64,000 bases of DNA, from assembly GCA_910574885.1 (NCBI GenBank), contig CAJTDD010000009.1, positions 62,001 through 126,000 of the forward strand, given 5' to 3'. Below the pieces are notes generated by a model, which did no database searches, had not been told where the DNA came from, and was given only the letters and a program-made list of their open reading frames with translations. Below are positions 8,192 through 19,401 of this stretch, one piece after another. This stretch comes from Lachnospiraceae bacterium (GTDB lineage Bacteria > Bacillota > Clostridia > Lachnospirales > Lachnospiraceae). Every line of letters begins with the position of its first letter. The stretch's first letter is position 1. The position numbers were made by a program, and so were the translations under genes.

Positions 8192-9115
8192 ATGGCATTA
8201 CAAGAATGCGGATTGAACTTGAACAGGGTATCAAAAGAGCTTCAGCCGCACGGGAGCCTTGAATTCCCATGCGCCGGGTATTCCTCTTGTCACATAGACA
8301 GGCAGGAAGATATTATTCCGTGGCACTGGCATGAAGAAATTGAGATTGTGTATATAGAAAATGGACAAATGGAAATAAAAATACCGTCAAAATCTTTCCT
8401 TATGCAAAAAGGGGACTGCGTTGCCATCAATTCTAATGTGCTTCATTATGGCGCGGCTGTTAGGGAATGTGAATTGCGTTCCCTTGTTTTTAGTCCGGCG
8501 CTTATTACAGGAAATGAGGATTCCGTATTTTCAAAAAAGTATATGCAGCCATTACTGACCTGCAATAGTTTCTGCGGATATTTTATCAAAGCGGGGAGCA
8601 ATGAGAACGTGGCGCATTGGTTCAACTGTGCGTTTGAAGCCCTGTCAAAAGATTGTTACGGGTACGAATTTATTGTGCGGGAAAAGTTATCCCGTATCTG
8701 TCTTTTCTTATATGGCGAATTTGGACCACGGGCAGATACGCGGAATATTCCGCTCGATCAAGACGGTTTCCGTATTAGAAAAATGCTCGCGTTTATCCAT
8801 AAAAATTATGCTGATGATATATCCGTGGCGGAAATTGCCGGCATGGCTGATATTAGCGAAAGGGAATGTCTGCGCTGTTTCCAAAAAACGATCCAGCTTT
8901 CCCCGATCCAGTATTTGCTGAAATACAGGATAATGCATGGAGCTGAAATGTTGTTAGGAAATCCGGCGGACAGCATTTCAGAAATAGCAACATCATGCGG
9001 CTTTGACAGTCCAAGCAATTTTTCTAAAATTTTTAAGCGTTATTATAATTGCACGCCACGGGAATATAGAAATCTCAATACAAATCGTAAACTATTGAAC
9101 CATCCTATTCCTTGA
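8192..9115 (+). CDS. AraC-family transcriptional regulator with cupin sensor domain
   Basis: A 307-residue regulator. Residues ~20-110 form a cupin-type effector domain, with WHWHEEIEIVYIENG and then LMQKGDCVAINSN. Residues ~195-295 hold the double helix-turn-helix of the AraC family, ending in SNFSKIFKRYYNCTPREYR. The start ATG follows GAAAGGAATAAG. It is divergent from an MFS transporter, a common sensor/transporter pairing, so the transporter's substrate or a derivative is a likely effector. The sugar-metabolism genes that follow on the same strand begin 300 bases downstream with their own promoter. Confidence 0.9.
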   Translation: MALQECGLNLNRVSKELQPHGSLEFPCAGYSSCHIDRQEDIIPWHWHEEIEIVYIENGQMEIKIPSKSFLMQKGDCVAINSNVLHYGAAVRECELRSLVFSPALITGNEDSVFSKKYMQPLLTCNSFCGYFIKAGSNENVAHWFNCAFEALSKDCYGYEFIVREKLSRICLFLYGEFGPRADTRNIPLDQDGFRIRKMLAFIHKNYADDISVAEIAGMADISERECLRCFQKTIQLSPIQYLLKYRIMHGAEMLLGNPADSISEIATSCGFDSPSNFSKIFKRYYNCTPREYRNLNTNRKLLNHPIP

Positions 9116-9187
9116 GTAGCACCAACAATCAAAACCGCTTTGAGAAAATAAATCTAATGAAATAAGCCGATTCTTGACGTATGGGAT

Positions 9188-9262
9188 ATGCTGTCAATAT
9201 TTATTCTGCTGATATTGGCATTTCTTTCGTTTATTTGGGATTACACTAAGAAAAAGAGATAG
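9188..9262 (+). CDS. Possible 24-aa single-helix membrane peptide
   Basis: A short open frame in the ~300-bp gap between the AraC and beta-galactosidase genes. It encodes a hydrophobic stretch, MLSIFILLILAFLSFIW, followed by a basic tail (DYTKKKR). The composition is that of a one-helix membrane microprotein. No strong ribosome binding site precedes it, and it could be the end of a lost gene. Nothing else is visible in this gap apart from the promoter and inverted repeat listed separately. Confidence 0.25.
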   Translation: MLSIFILLILAFLSFIWDYTKKKR

Positions 9263-9304
9263 AGTTCTGTCATAGTCCAGCTATTAATGCGGTCAGCACA
9301 CCAG

Positions 9305-9333
9305 TTGAGAAGCAGCGCAAGGTAGTATATACT
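9305..9333 (+). promoter_or_regulatory. lacZ: Promoter TTGAGA-N17-TATACT before lacZ
   Basis: TTGAGA at 9305-9310 and TATACT at 9328-9333 are separated by 17 bases, about 80 bases before the beta-galactosidase start. The leader contains the inverted repeat at 9346-9387. Confidence 0.65.
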
Positions 9334-9345
9334 ATAAAAAAGACG

Positions 9346-9387
9346 TTTACTCTTGGAATTTCTTCGTATCTATTTTCCGAGAGTAAA
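9346..9387 (+). promoter_or_regulatory. Inverted repeat TTTACTCT...AGAGTAAA in the lacZ leader
   Basis: Two perfect 8-base arms are separated by 26 bases, starting 13 bases after the -10 box. The position is right for a repressor operator pair or a leader hairpin. No regulator of the LacI or GntR type is adjacent. Confidence 0.4.
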
Positions 9388-9406
9388 TGAAGCAGACAAG
9401 GAGTGA

Positions 9407-12472
<3,066 letters not shown>

Positions 12473-12475
12473 TGG

Positions 12476-12802
12476 ATGGAGGCTGCTCTTTTAGCCGATT
12501 ATCATTCAAAAGAGAAAAAAACGTTGGAGGATATGCTAGAGTTCCATGTGAGGTTTGAGCGTATACACCCCTTCCAGGATGGAAACGGGCGTATTGGCAG
12601 GCTGATTCTGTTTAAAGAATGCCTGAAATACAATATGGTTCCATTCATTATCGAAGACCAGTGGAAAATGTTCTATTACCGTGGTTTGAAGGAATGGGAA
12701 AACGAAAAGGGGTATCTGCGAGATACGTGCCTGGCCGCCCAGGATAAATACAAGGCATATCTGGAATATTTCCGGATTCCGTATGAAGATAAATATATAT
12801 AG
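12476..12802 (+). pseudogene. Fic-domain protein, 5'-truncated remnant
   Basis: A 108-codon frame begins one codon after the lacZ stop, in the same frame. It contains the complete Fic active-site motif HPFQDGNGRIGR (residues ~31-42) and the C-terminal helices. It lacks the ~100-200 N-terminal residues of a normal Fic protein, including the flap that positions the target. Fic proteins transfer AMP or related groups to hydroxyl side chains. The absence of its own ribosome binding site and of the N-terminal half argues for a remnant left by a deletion that joined it to lacZ. Confidence 0.75.
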
Positions 12803-12816
12803 AAGTTGTGCAAAGG

Positions 12817-12859
12817 AGCCGTTGTTTTATAGATTATTCATATCTATGGAACAACGGCT
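12817..12859 (+). terminator. Hairpin terminator after lacZ/fic
   Basis: A perfect 10-bp stem, AGCCGTTGTT paired with AACAACGGCT, encloses a further small TAGAT/ATCTA stem. It lies 15 bases after the fic remnant. Only a short T-rich tail follows. Confidence 0.6.
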
Positions 12860-12919
12860 TCTCTGTATTGCTGAATAGAAGAAATATTATTTTTTCTGAT
12901 AATATTTGTGAAAAAGGTA

Positions 12920-12947
12920 TTGACAATATGAAAAAATATTTTATAAT
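12920..12947 (+). promoter_or_regulatory. Promoter TTGACA-N16-TATAAT for the ABC sugar operon
   Basis: Both boxes are perfect consensus: TTGACA at 12920-12925 and TATAAT at 12942-12947, separated by 16 bases. They lie 145 bases before the binding-protein gene. The A+T-rich leader has no clear palindrome that would identify a repressor. Confidence 0.8.
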
Positions 12948-13091
12948 GTAATTATACAAAAAGCACAAGTAAGTGCTGGAAAATTTTGCTATTTATTGTT
13001 GATATAGACAAAAAATGGATGTTTTTCCTGTGCAAAAAAATACAGTACATGCATGTGCTGAAATAAAATTTTATTAAAAGGAGGAAGAATT

Positions 13092-14414
13092 ATGAAATTC
13101 AAAACAGCAGCAAAGAAGATGCTTTCTGCAACAGTGGTAGGCATGATGGTGATGTCTCTGGCAGCCTGCGGCGGTTCCGGAGATTCTGACGGAGGAAGCA
13201 GCGACAGCAAAGACGAAGGCGGAAGCGGAAGCAAAGACGGCGTTACGCTGGAATTCCAGCAGTGGTGGGGCGTTGAGCTCCCAGACGGAGCGCTTGCGGA
13301 CATCTGCCAGAAGTTTACGGACGACACAGGCATCAAGATTGACCTTCTCAGCAACCCATATGCAGACACGAAGACACAGATTGCATCCGGCGCGGCATCC
13401 GGCACGATGGCAGACGTAGTCGGTCTTGACGGTTCATGGGTCTATGATTTTGCGAAACAGGGCTCTATTGCCAACTTGACAGAGCTGATGGGAGGAGCAG
13501 GCTACGACGACAGCCAGTTATCTTCACAGATTCAGTTTGAAGGCAATACATACATGATTCCGGTCGTAAACTTTGCATACCCGATGTACGCCAATAAGGA
13601 TATCTTAGAAGCTGCAGGCGTAAAAGAACTGCCTACAACCAGAGAAGAATTCCTTGCGGCATGTGAAGCAGTGAAGAAGTATGATGAAAACATCGCGGGA
13701 TGGGCGATTCCATTATCCTCAGAGTCCCCAAGCGGAATCCAGAACCAGTTTATGACATGGTTATGGGCGTCAGGTTCTTCCATGCTTGAGGACGGCAAGC
13801 CGAACTTAGAAGGCAACGCAGACCTTGAGGCAACTGTTGATTTTGTAAAAGAAATGTTTGACAAGGGATATATTGCAGACGGCGCATATTCCATGAAAGA
13901 GCCAGACATGGTTGAAGAGTTCACCAACGGACGTGTAGCGTTCATGACCGACGGTGTTTCCCACCTGACGACCATCAAAGAGGGCGCGCCGGATTTGAAC
14001 TTTGACTATATCACCGTTCCTGTAACCGAAGGTTTCTCCGGAAAGAGCGGAATGGACGTTGCAAACTGGGGTATCGGTATCGCAGAGAACTGTGAGCACA
14101 AGGAAGAGGCATGGAAATTCGTAGAATACCTTATGAGCCCGGAAGTAAACGCGGAACTTGCAGTACTGGCCAACGCATTCCCTGGAAATTCCAAGGCTGA
14201 GCCGGATTACTCCGCATCTGACGAGTTATTCGTAAAAGCATACGAGCTGTTCCAGAGCTGCGAGGCAGTGAATGAGTTCACAGGGCTTCCGACGTCCGAA
14301 GATTTGATGAGAAGTTTCGGCGAAGAATTACAGTTATACCTTGACGGCGACACGGCTTCTGCGGCTGACATGCTGAAGGCTGCACAGGAGCGCTGGGAAC
14401 CGGCATTTGAGTAA
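13092..14414 (+). CDS. ABC transporter sugar-binding lipoprotein
   Basis: A 440-residue family-1 extracellular solute-binding protein. It has a classical lipoprotein signal with the lipobox LAAC and Cys26 as the lipid anchor, followed by a Gly/Ser/Asp-rich tether (~27-50). The mature part has the two-lobe pattern typical of carbohydrate binders. It would capture an oligosaccharide or sugar outside the membrane and pass it to the two permeases encoded next. No ATPase gene is in the cluster, so a shared MsmK/UgpC-type ATPase elsewhere is expected. The substrate is unknown. The ribosome binding site is AAAGGAGG. Confidence 0.93.
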   Translation: MKFKTAAKKMLSATVVGMMVMSLAACGGSGDSDGGSSDSKDEGGSGSKDGVTLEFQQWWGVELPDGALADICQKFTDDTGIKIDLLSNPYADTKTQIASGAASGTMADVVGLDGSWVYDFAKQGSIANLTELMGGAGYDDSQLSSQIQFEGNTYMIPVVNFAYPMYANKDILEAAGVKELPTTREEFLAACEAVKKYDENIAGWAIPLSSESPSGIQNQFMTWLWASGSSMLEDGKPNLEGNADLEATVDFVKEMFDKGYIADGAYSMKEPDMVEEFTNGRVAFMTDGVSHLTTIKEGAPDLNFDYITVPVTEGFSGKSGMDVANWGIGIAENCEHKEEAWKFVEYLMSPEVNAELAVLANAFPGNSKAEPDYSASDELFVKAYELFQSCEAVNEFTGLPTSEDLMRSFGEELQLYLDGDTASAADMLKAAQERWEPAFE

Positions 14415-14434
14415 ATATTAGGAAGGCAAAGGTC

Positions 14435-14467
14435 ATGGGCTGTGCGCTTGCTTTGCGTGCAGCCCAT
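14435..14467 (+). promoter_or_regulatory. Intercistronic stem-loop after binding-protein gene
   Basis: A 13-bp stem with two wobble pairs (ATGGGCTG...CAGCCCAT outer arms, 7-base loop) sits between the binding-protein and permease genes. It is followed by a weak T stretch. Such hairpins usually stabilise the abundant binding-protein mRNA and reduce expression of the permeases. Confidence 0.6.
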
Positions 14468-14503
14468 ATTTTAGAAATTTAGAGTAAAGGAGACGGGATT
14501 GAG

Positions 14504-15382
14504 TTGGCAAAAGGGAAAAAAATGATAACCCCATATTTATATCTCCTGCCGACAATGGTGTTGATGTGCATATTGCTGATTATACCCATTGTCATGGTAA
14601 TCAGTTATTCTTTCTATGACAATGTGATTATTAATAAGAACCCGGTATTCGTTGGGTTGAAGAATTATGCTGCGGTACTGTCAGACCCCACGTTTCTTGT
14701 GGCGATTAAGAATACATTAATATTTGTCCTGGTTTCAATCGTTGCACATTTCCTGATTGGCATGCTGTTTGCCATGCTTCTGAACACAAGGTACTTAGGC
14801 ATGGCGGCGAAGGGAATCTTCCGCGTCATCTATGCATTGCCTTGGATGTTTACGGCTTCTGTCATCGCAATCGTATGGCGTATGATGTTAAATCCCAACG
14901 GCGTGCTGAACTACCTGATGACGAACGCAGGAATTATCAGTGAGAAAGTAGAGTGGCTGGCTTCCAGGGACGTGGCCCTGTCGGCAGTCACGGTCATTAA
15001 TATCTGGTCAGGCTATCCGTTCTATATGATTAGTATTCTGGCGGGGCTTCAAGGGATTTCTACGGATTTATACGAGGCTTCTGCGCTTGACGGGGCAAAT
15101 GCGGTACAGACCTTCTTCCGCATTACGATTCCCCAGTTAAAACCGATTTTGGTCAGCCTTCTTATGCTGGACTTCGTATGGACGCTGCAGCAGTTCGCAT
15201 TAATCTGGATGACCACAGGAGGCGGCCCGGTAAATGCAACGGAAACCATCAGTACCTACATTTATAAGCAAGGTTTCAGCAAGTACCAGTATTCAATGGC
15301 ATCGGCGGGAGCGGTGATACTGCTCATTGTATGTACGATCATAGGAATCTTCTATGTAAGGCAGCAGAAAGCGGGGGATTAA
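14504..15382 (+). CDS. ABC sugar permease, MalF/UgpA type
   Basis: A 292-residue inner-membrane permease with six helices. The EAA loop, containing EASALDGANAVQTFFRITIP, faces the ATPase near residues 187-206. The start is TTG at 14504 after AAAGGAGAC. It pairs with the next permease and the lipoprotein as a carbohydrate importer of the CUT1 class. The next gene begins three bases after its stop, indicating coupled translation. Confidence 0.93.
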   Translation: MAKGKKMITPYLYLLPTMVLMCILLIIPIVMVISYSFYDNVIINKNPVFVGLKNYAAVLSDPTFLVAIKNTLIFVLVSIVAHFLIGMLFAMLLNTRYLGMAAKGIFRVIYALPWMFTASVIAIVWRMMLNPNGVLNYLMTNAGIISEKVEWLASRDVALSAVTVINIWSGYPFYMISILAGLQGISTDLYEASALDGANAVQTFFRITIPQLKPILVSLLMLDFVWTLQQFALIWMTTGGGPVNATETISTYIYKQGFSKYQYSMASAGAVILLIVCTIIGIFYVRQQKAGD

Positions 15383-15384
15383 AT

Positions 15385-16221
15385 ATGATTGGAAAGAAAA
15401 AATTATGGGTACAGGTTTTGATTATTATATTGTTGGCAATCGGGACGGTCTGGGCAGGATTCCCCATATTGTGGATGATTCTGAATTCATTCAAGCCGAA
15501 TTCTGAAATCTTCGCCTGGCCGCCCACATGGATTTCGGAAAATTTTAGCCTTGATGCTTACAAAGCGATTTTCACGAATCCGGAACAGGTTCGGTTCTTT
15601 ATTAACAGTTATGCCATATCGGCGATTGTGGTTACGGTTACGTTGATTATCGGTATTCTGGCGGCATATTCTTTCAGCCGGTTCAATTTCCCGGGGAAGA
15701 AGGTCATCAATACTATCATCGTCGCAGTCCAGGCAGTGCCGCCGATTACGCTGCTGATTCCGTATATGAGCCTGATTGTGTCTCTGAAGCTGTTTAATAC
15801 GTACGGCGCGCTGGTGCTGACCTACATGGTCTTCACCCTGCCTTATGCAATCTTGATGCTGACGGGGTATTTCAACACGCTTCCGAAAGATTTGGACGAA
15901 GCAGTCATGATTGACGGGGGAACACGGTTCAAGGCGTTGTGGAGCGTCCTTGTGCCGCCGTCTGTCCCGGGTCTTGTCTCGGTAGGGATGTATACGTTCA
16001 TGCAGGCATGGAACGAGTATCTGTTTGCCCTGGCGTTGACCAAGACCAACGATATGCGTACCGTACCGGTAGGGATCAATTTACTGATGGGGCAGCATGC
16101 CTATGAATGGAACCAGATGATGGCAATGAGCGTACTTGGCTCTCTGCCAATCTTATTCTTGTTCTTATTCTTCCAGAAATATTTTATTGCAGGTATGACG
16201 GCCGGATCGGTAAAGAATTAG
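15385..16221 (+). CDS. ABC sugar permease, MalG/UgpE type
   Basis: A 278-residue partner permease. I choose the ATG at 15385, three bases behind the stop of the first permease, instead of a longer frame reaching into that gene. Six helices and the EAA-loop motif (DEAVMIDGGTRFKALWSVLVP) are visible near residues 170-190. It completes the CUT1-type import channel. The kinase gene follows after 16 bases with its own AAAAGGAG site, so importer and enzymes form one operon. Confidence 0.93.
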   Translation: MIGKKKLWVQVLIIILLAIGTVWAGFPILWMILNSFKPNSEIFAWPPTWISENFSLDAYKAIFTNPEQVRFFINSYAISAIVVTVTLIIGILAAYSFSRFNFPGKKVINTIIVAVQAVPPITLLIPYMSLIVSLKLFNTYGALVLTYMVFTLPYAILMLTGYFNTLPKDLDEAVMIDGGTRFKALWSVLVPPSVPGLVSVGMYTFMQAWNEYLFALALTKTNDMRTVPVGINLLMGQHAYEWNQMMAMSVLGSLPILFLFLFFQKYFIAGMTAGSVKN

Positions 16222-16237
16222 AAAAGGAGTAGGCAGG

Positions 16238-17554
16238 ATGGATTTGAAACAGAAATATCAGGCGGCCTATGATGAGCTGGAATCCACGGTTCGGAAGAGA
16301 GCCGAAAAGAGACGTTATCCGGCTATGGGGTATACCAGCAATCTTGACCTGCTGTGTGATTTCAAGACGGAACGCTTAAACGAGCTTCTGGAAGAACATA
16401 CGCCAAAGGCGCGTCTTGACCAGATGAAGGCGGCGGAAATAATCCGCACAATGCAGGACCTCTTGGAGACAATGGTTTATTATTGCTCCAACGGAATCGG
16501 CGGAGAGGTGGATGTAGAGAACGTAGAATTAATTAAGGAAACCTTTGATTTTAGCTATGGCATGGGAGGTACGGCGGTCCAGGCGGCGCTGGCCCTTAAC
16601 AGTGTGGGCTGTCCGTCCGTCGTACATCTGACGGACGACTCGAAAGAGGTGTGCGATATCTTGAACACCCCTCAGGTGTATACCGTTTCCCAGGACGGGC
16701 GGCTTGTACATACGGATGAAATCAGGCAGACCAATGAGCAGGAGCCTCATTTTATCATCCAGTTCAAGAAGGGCGATAAGATATGCTTAGGCGCACAGGA
16801 GATGGTCATACCGTGCTCTAACCGGCTGATTATTACGAAAATCACGGTAAATGAATTCGTGCCGTTTTCAAAGCCGTATTTCCGATGGATTGAGCAGAAC
16901 GCTTCTTTGGTAAGCAGCAATGTGCTGTCTAGCTTTAACGCGCTGCTGAACCCGGAGCTTTTGAAGGAACGGCTTAACTTCACAAAGGAGCATGTCGCGG
17001 CATACCGGGTGGGAAACCCGGAAGGGATTGTATTTTTCGAGGATGCGCATTTCCACAGCATTGATGTGAAGAAGCTTTGTCTGGAAACGATTGGCGCAAG
17101 CGTGGATATTCTGAGCATGAACGAGGAAGAACTGAACCACACGCTGAACCATATGTACCAGGAGGGTGTGGATGTGGAGGATATCATTTCCAGCGTGGAA
17201 GGCGCAAAATCTATCCGTCGCATGTTCGGCGTCCGCAAAGGCGTGGTGATCCACACGAAGGATTATTCCATGTATGTGGGAGAACCGCTGAAGGCTGATA
17301 TCGAAAGAGGGCTGATTTACGGGAACCTGCTGGCGACGGCGAAGGCAAATAACGGCTGGTACGGCACGAAGGAGCAGGTGAAAGAGGTGCTGGAGTTTGG
17401 CTTTGGCGATCGGGGAATGAAGAACTATCAGACTGTCCGGGAAAGCAAATATGCCGAGGAAACGGTTCTGGTTCCGTCGAAATATATGGATAAGCCTAAG
17501 TTTACGATTGGCCTTGGGGATTCTTTCGTGGGCGGTGTTCAGATGTGTTTTTAG
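16238..17554 (+). CDS. ADP-dependent glucokinase/phosphofructokinase-family sugar kinase
   Basis: A 438-residue protein resembling the ADP_PFK_GK family of ribokinase-fold kinases. The diagnostic C-terminal motif GLGDSFVGG (residues ~426-434) contains the expected catalytic Asp. YGMGGTAVQAALAL near residue 105 fits the substrate-binding side. Archaeal and animal members use ADP as donor; clostridial members are poorly studied and the donor here is unverified. Position between a sugar importer and a class II aldolase suggests phosphorylation of an imported or isomerised sugar so that it can be split. Substrate and product are inference. Confidence 0.75.
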   Translation: MDLKQKYQAAYDELESTVRKRAEKRRYPAMGYTSNLDLLCDFKTERLNELLEEHTPKARLDQMKAAEIIRTMQDLLETMVYYCSNGIGGEVDVENVELIKETFDFSYGMGGTAVQAALALNSVGCPSVVHLTDDSKEVCDILNTPQVYTVSQDGRLVHTDEIRQTNEQEPHFIIQFKKGDKICLGAQEMVIPCSNRLIITKITVNEFVPFSKPYFRWIEQNASLVSSNVLSSFNALLNPELLKERLNFTKEHVAAYRVGNPEGIVFFEDAHFHSIDVKKLCLETIGASVDILSMNEEELNHTLNHMYQEGVDVEDIISSVEGAKSIRRMFGVRKGVVIHTKDYSMYVGEPLKADIERGLIYGNLLATAKANNGWYGTKEQVKEVLEFGFGDRGMKNYQTVRESKYAEETVLVPSKYMDKPKFTIGLGDSFVGGVQMCF

Positions 17555-17572
17555 ATTAATTATTTTGGATTA

Positions 17573-17601
17573 TTGACAGGAAAAAACAGGTAGCTTATTA
17601 T
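17573..17601 (+). promoter_or_regulatory. Promoter TTGACA-N17-TATTAT before the aldolase gene
   Basis: TTGACA at 17573-17578 and TATTAT at 17596-17601 are separated by 17 bases, 36 bases before the aldolase start. This gives the aldolase-RpiR-isomerase part its own transcription in addition to readthrough from the importer operon. Confidence 0.75.
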
Positions 17602-17636
17602 AGTATTAGTAGTTGTATTTTATGGAGGTAAGAATT

Positions 17637-18503
17637 ATGTTAATGAATATGAAGGATATTTTAGCAGTTGCGAAGGAGAATAAGTTTGCGCTTCCGGCGT
17701 TTAATATCAGTGATTATTCTATGTTCCTTGGTATCATGGAAGTGTGTGAGGAGACGAATTCCCCGGTTATCATTGAGATTCACCCTGACGAGCTGAGCTT
17801 CATCGGTTCCGAGATGGTGACGGCGATTAAGGAGAAGGCTTACAAATCACCGGTTCCGGTATGTATCCACTTAGACCACTGCAGCGATTTTGGGAAGATT
17901 ATGTGGGCAATCCAGAGCGGTTTCACTTCTGTTATGTTTGACGGCGCGGAGCTTCCGTTTGAGGAGAATATTGCAGGCACGAAGAAGGTAATCGAGGCCG
18001 CGCATCCGGTGAACGTATCTGTGGAGGCAGAGCTTGGAACCATCGGCACCACCAATCCGGACGAGATGGAGGGCGGAGCTGCCAAGATTATTTACACAGA
18101 CCCGGAGGATGCGGTAAAGTTTGTGGCTGAGACGGGCGTTGACACGCTGGCAATCGCAATCGGGACATGCCATGGGCTGTATCCGGCAGGCATGAAGCCG
18201 GAGCTGAAACTGGATATCCTGAAAGAGATTGCTTCTAAGGTGGATATTCCTTTAGTCCTTCACGGCGGTTCCAACAATCCGGATAAGGAGATTGGAGAGT
18301 CTGTGACCCTTGGAATTAACAAGATTAACATTTCCTCAGATATTAAGGCGGCTTACTTCGAGAAGATGAGGGAAGTCCTGAAAGATAAGAGTTTAAGAGA
18401 GCCGAACGTCATCGAGCCGGAATGTATCAAGGCGATGAATGAGGTTGCAAGACATAAGCTTGAGCTGTTCCAGACCATCGGGAAAGCAGATTTATACAAA
18501 TAA
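17637..18503 (+). CDS. Class II fructose-bisphosphate/ketose-bisphosphate aldolase
   Basis: A 288-residue class II aldolase starting at ATG 17637, seven bases after TGGAGGT. Visible hallmarks are IHLDHCSD with a zinc-binding His and the catalytic Asp (~residues 80-87), the acidic motif VEAELG (~130), HGLYPAG with the second zinc His, HGGSNN with the third, and KINISSDIK for phosphate binding. It cleaves a ketose 1,6-bisphosphate (fructose or tagatose type) to glycerone phosphate and an aldehyde. It is next to the kinase and isomerase genes, so it probably ends the local catabolic route. The exact stereochemistry of the substrate cannot be read from sequence. Confidence 0.9.
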   Translation: MLMNMKDILAVAKENKFALPAFNISDYSMFLGIMEVCEETNSPVIIEIHPDELSFIGSEMVTAIKEKAYKSPVPVCIHLDHCSDFGKIMWAIQSGFTSVMFDGAELPFEENIAGTKKVIEAAHPVNVSVEAELGTIGTTNPDEMEGGAAKIIYTDPEDAVKFVAETGVDTLAIAIGTCHGLYPAGMKPELKLDILKEIASKVDIPLVLHGGSNNPDKEIGESVTLGINKINISSDIKAAYFEKMREVLKDKSLREPNVIEPECIKAMNEVARHKLELFQTIGKADLYK

Positions 18504-18528
18504 AATAGAATAGTTGGGGTGCCAAAAG

Positions 18529-19377
18529 TTGAGTGAGAAGAGTTTTCTGAATAGAGAAGTGCTTGAAGTAATCAAGGAGCAGTACGAGAATATTTTTTCC
18601 GCCGAGAAGAAGGTGGCGGCTTTCGTATTGCAGAATCCTCAGAAAGCAGTAGAGTGTAATGTTTCAGAACTTGCGAAGTACAGCAAAGTCAGCGACGCCA
18701 CGGTTGTACGGATGTGCCACCATATCGGATATACAGGTTATTACCAGTTCAGGATTACTCTTGCGAGAGATGTAGGAAAGCAGCAGTATAACAGTATTGA
18801 AAGTATCGAAAGCAAGGACAGCGTTGAGGCGATGTTTGGAGAATTTGCCAAGGCGATGCTGGTCATTGGAAGAAGGCTTGACTTGGAAGTGATGCGGGGG
18901 TGCGTCAATCTGTTGAAGAGCTGTAAGGTCGCTCATATCATGGCGGTGGGGAATACGAGCCCGCTGGCGCAGTATATGGGATTTCGGCTGGGGCGACTGG
19001 GGATTAAGAGTACATACAATGTGGCGCCGGAGTATTTCCTGAACCATGTCAACCTGGCGGACGAAGGGGATATCCTGATTGCCATATCCCAGTCGGGTAC
19101 GTCGCGGCAGGTGATTCAGGGAATGGAGCTTGGGAAGGAAAAAGGGCTCAAGATGATTGCCATTACGGCGGTTGGTCAGTCTCCGGTGTCTGATCTGGCA
19201 GATTATGTGCTGTTGTCCGCAGGGGTGGAAGGGTCGTTTAGTTATTATAAGGATTATGCTCATCTGAACGAGACTGCGATTATTGACGCTTTGCTCAACT
19301 TTGTCACCAACGAAGAACTTATTAAGACGAGAAATGCTGACAAACCGGAGATTATTTTGTCGGAATATAAGGTTTGA
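18529..19377 (+). CDS. RpiR-family transcriptional regulator (HTH + SIS)
   Basis: A 282-residue regulator. The preferred start is TTG 18529, after GGGGTG; an in-frame TTG at 18514 is too close to that site. Residues ~1-75 form the RpiR helix-turn-helix (VSELAKYSKVSDATVVRMCH). Residues ~110-250 form a SIS phosphosugar-binding domain (ISQSGTSRQVI). Such proteins sense a sugar phosphate and usually control the operon that contains them. Here the likely effector is an intermediate of the kinase/aldolase route. Confidence 0.9.
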   Translation: MSEKSFLNREVLEVIKEQYENIFSAEKKVAAFVLQNPQKAVECNVSELAKYSKVSDATVVRMCHHIGYTGYYQFRITLARDVGKQQYNSIESIESKDSVEAMFGEFAKAMLVIGRRLDLEVMRGCVNLLKSCKVAHIMAVGNTSPLAQYMGFRLGRLGIKSTYNVAPEYFLNHVNLADEGDILIAISQSGTSRQVIQGMELGKEKGLKMIAITAVGQSPVSDLADYVLLSAGVEGSFSYYKDYAHLNETAIIDALLNFVTNEELIKTRNADKPEIILSEYKV

Positions 19378-19401
19378 TGGTTTTTAAAATGGAAGGAAAA
19401 T

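Noticed and set aside
15331-15384. Upstream extension of the second ABC permease frame
   Set aside because: It overlaps the preceding permease and adds non-permease-like residues. The ATG at 15385 gives the normal MalG-type N-terminus.
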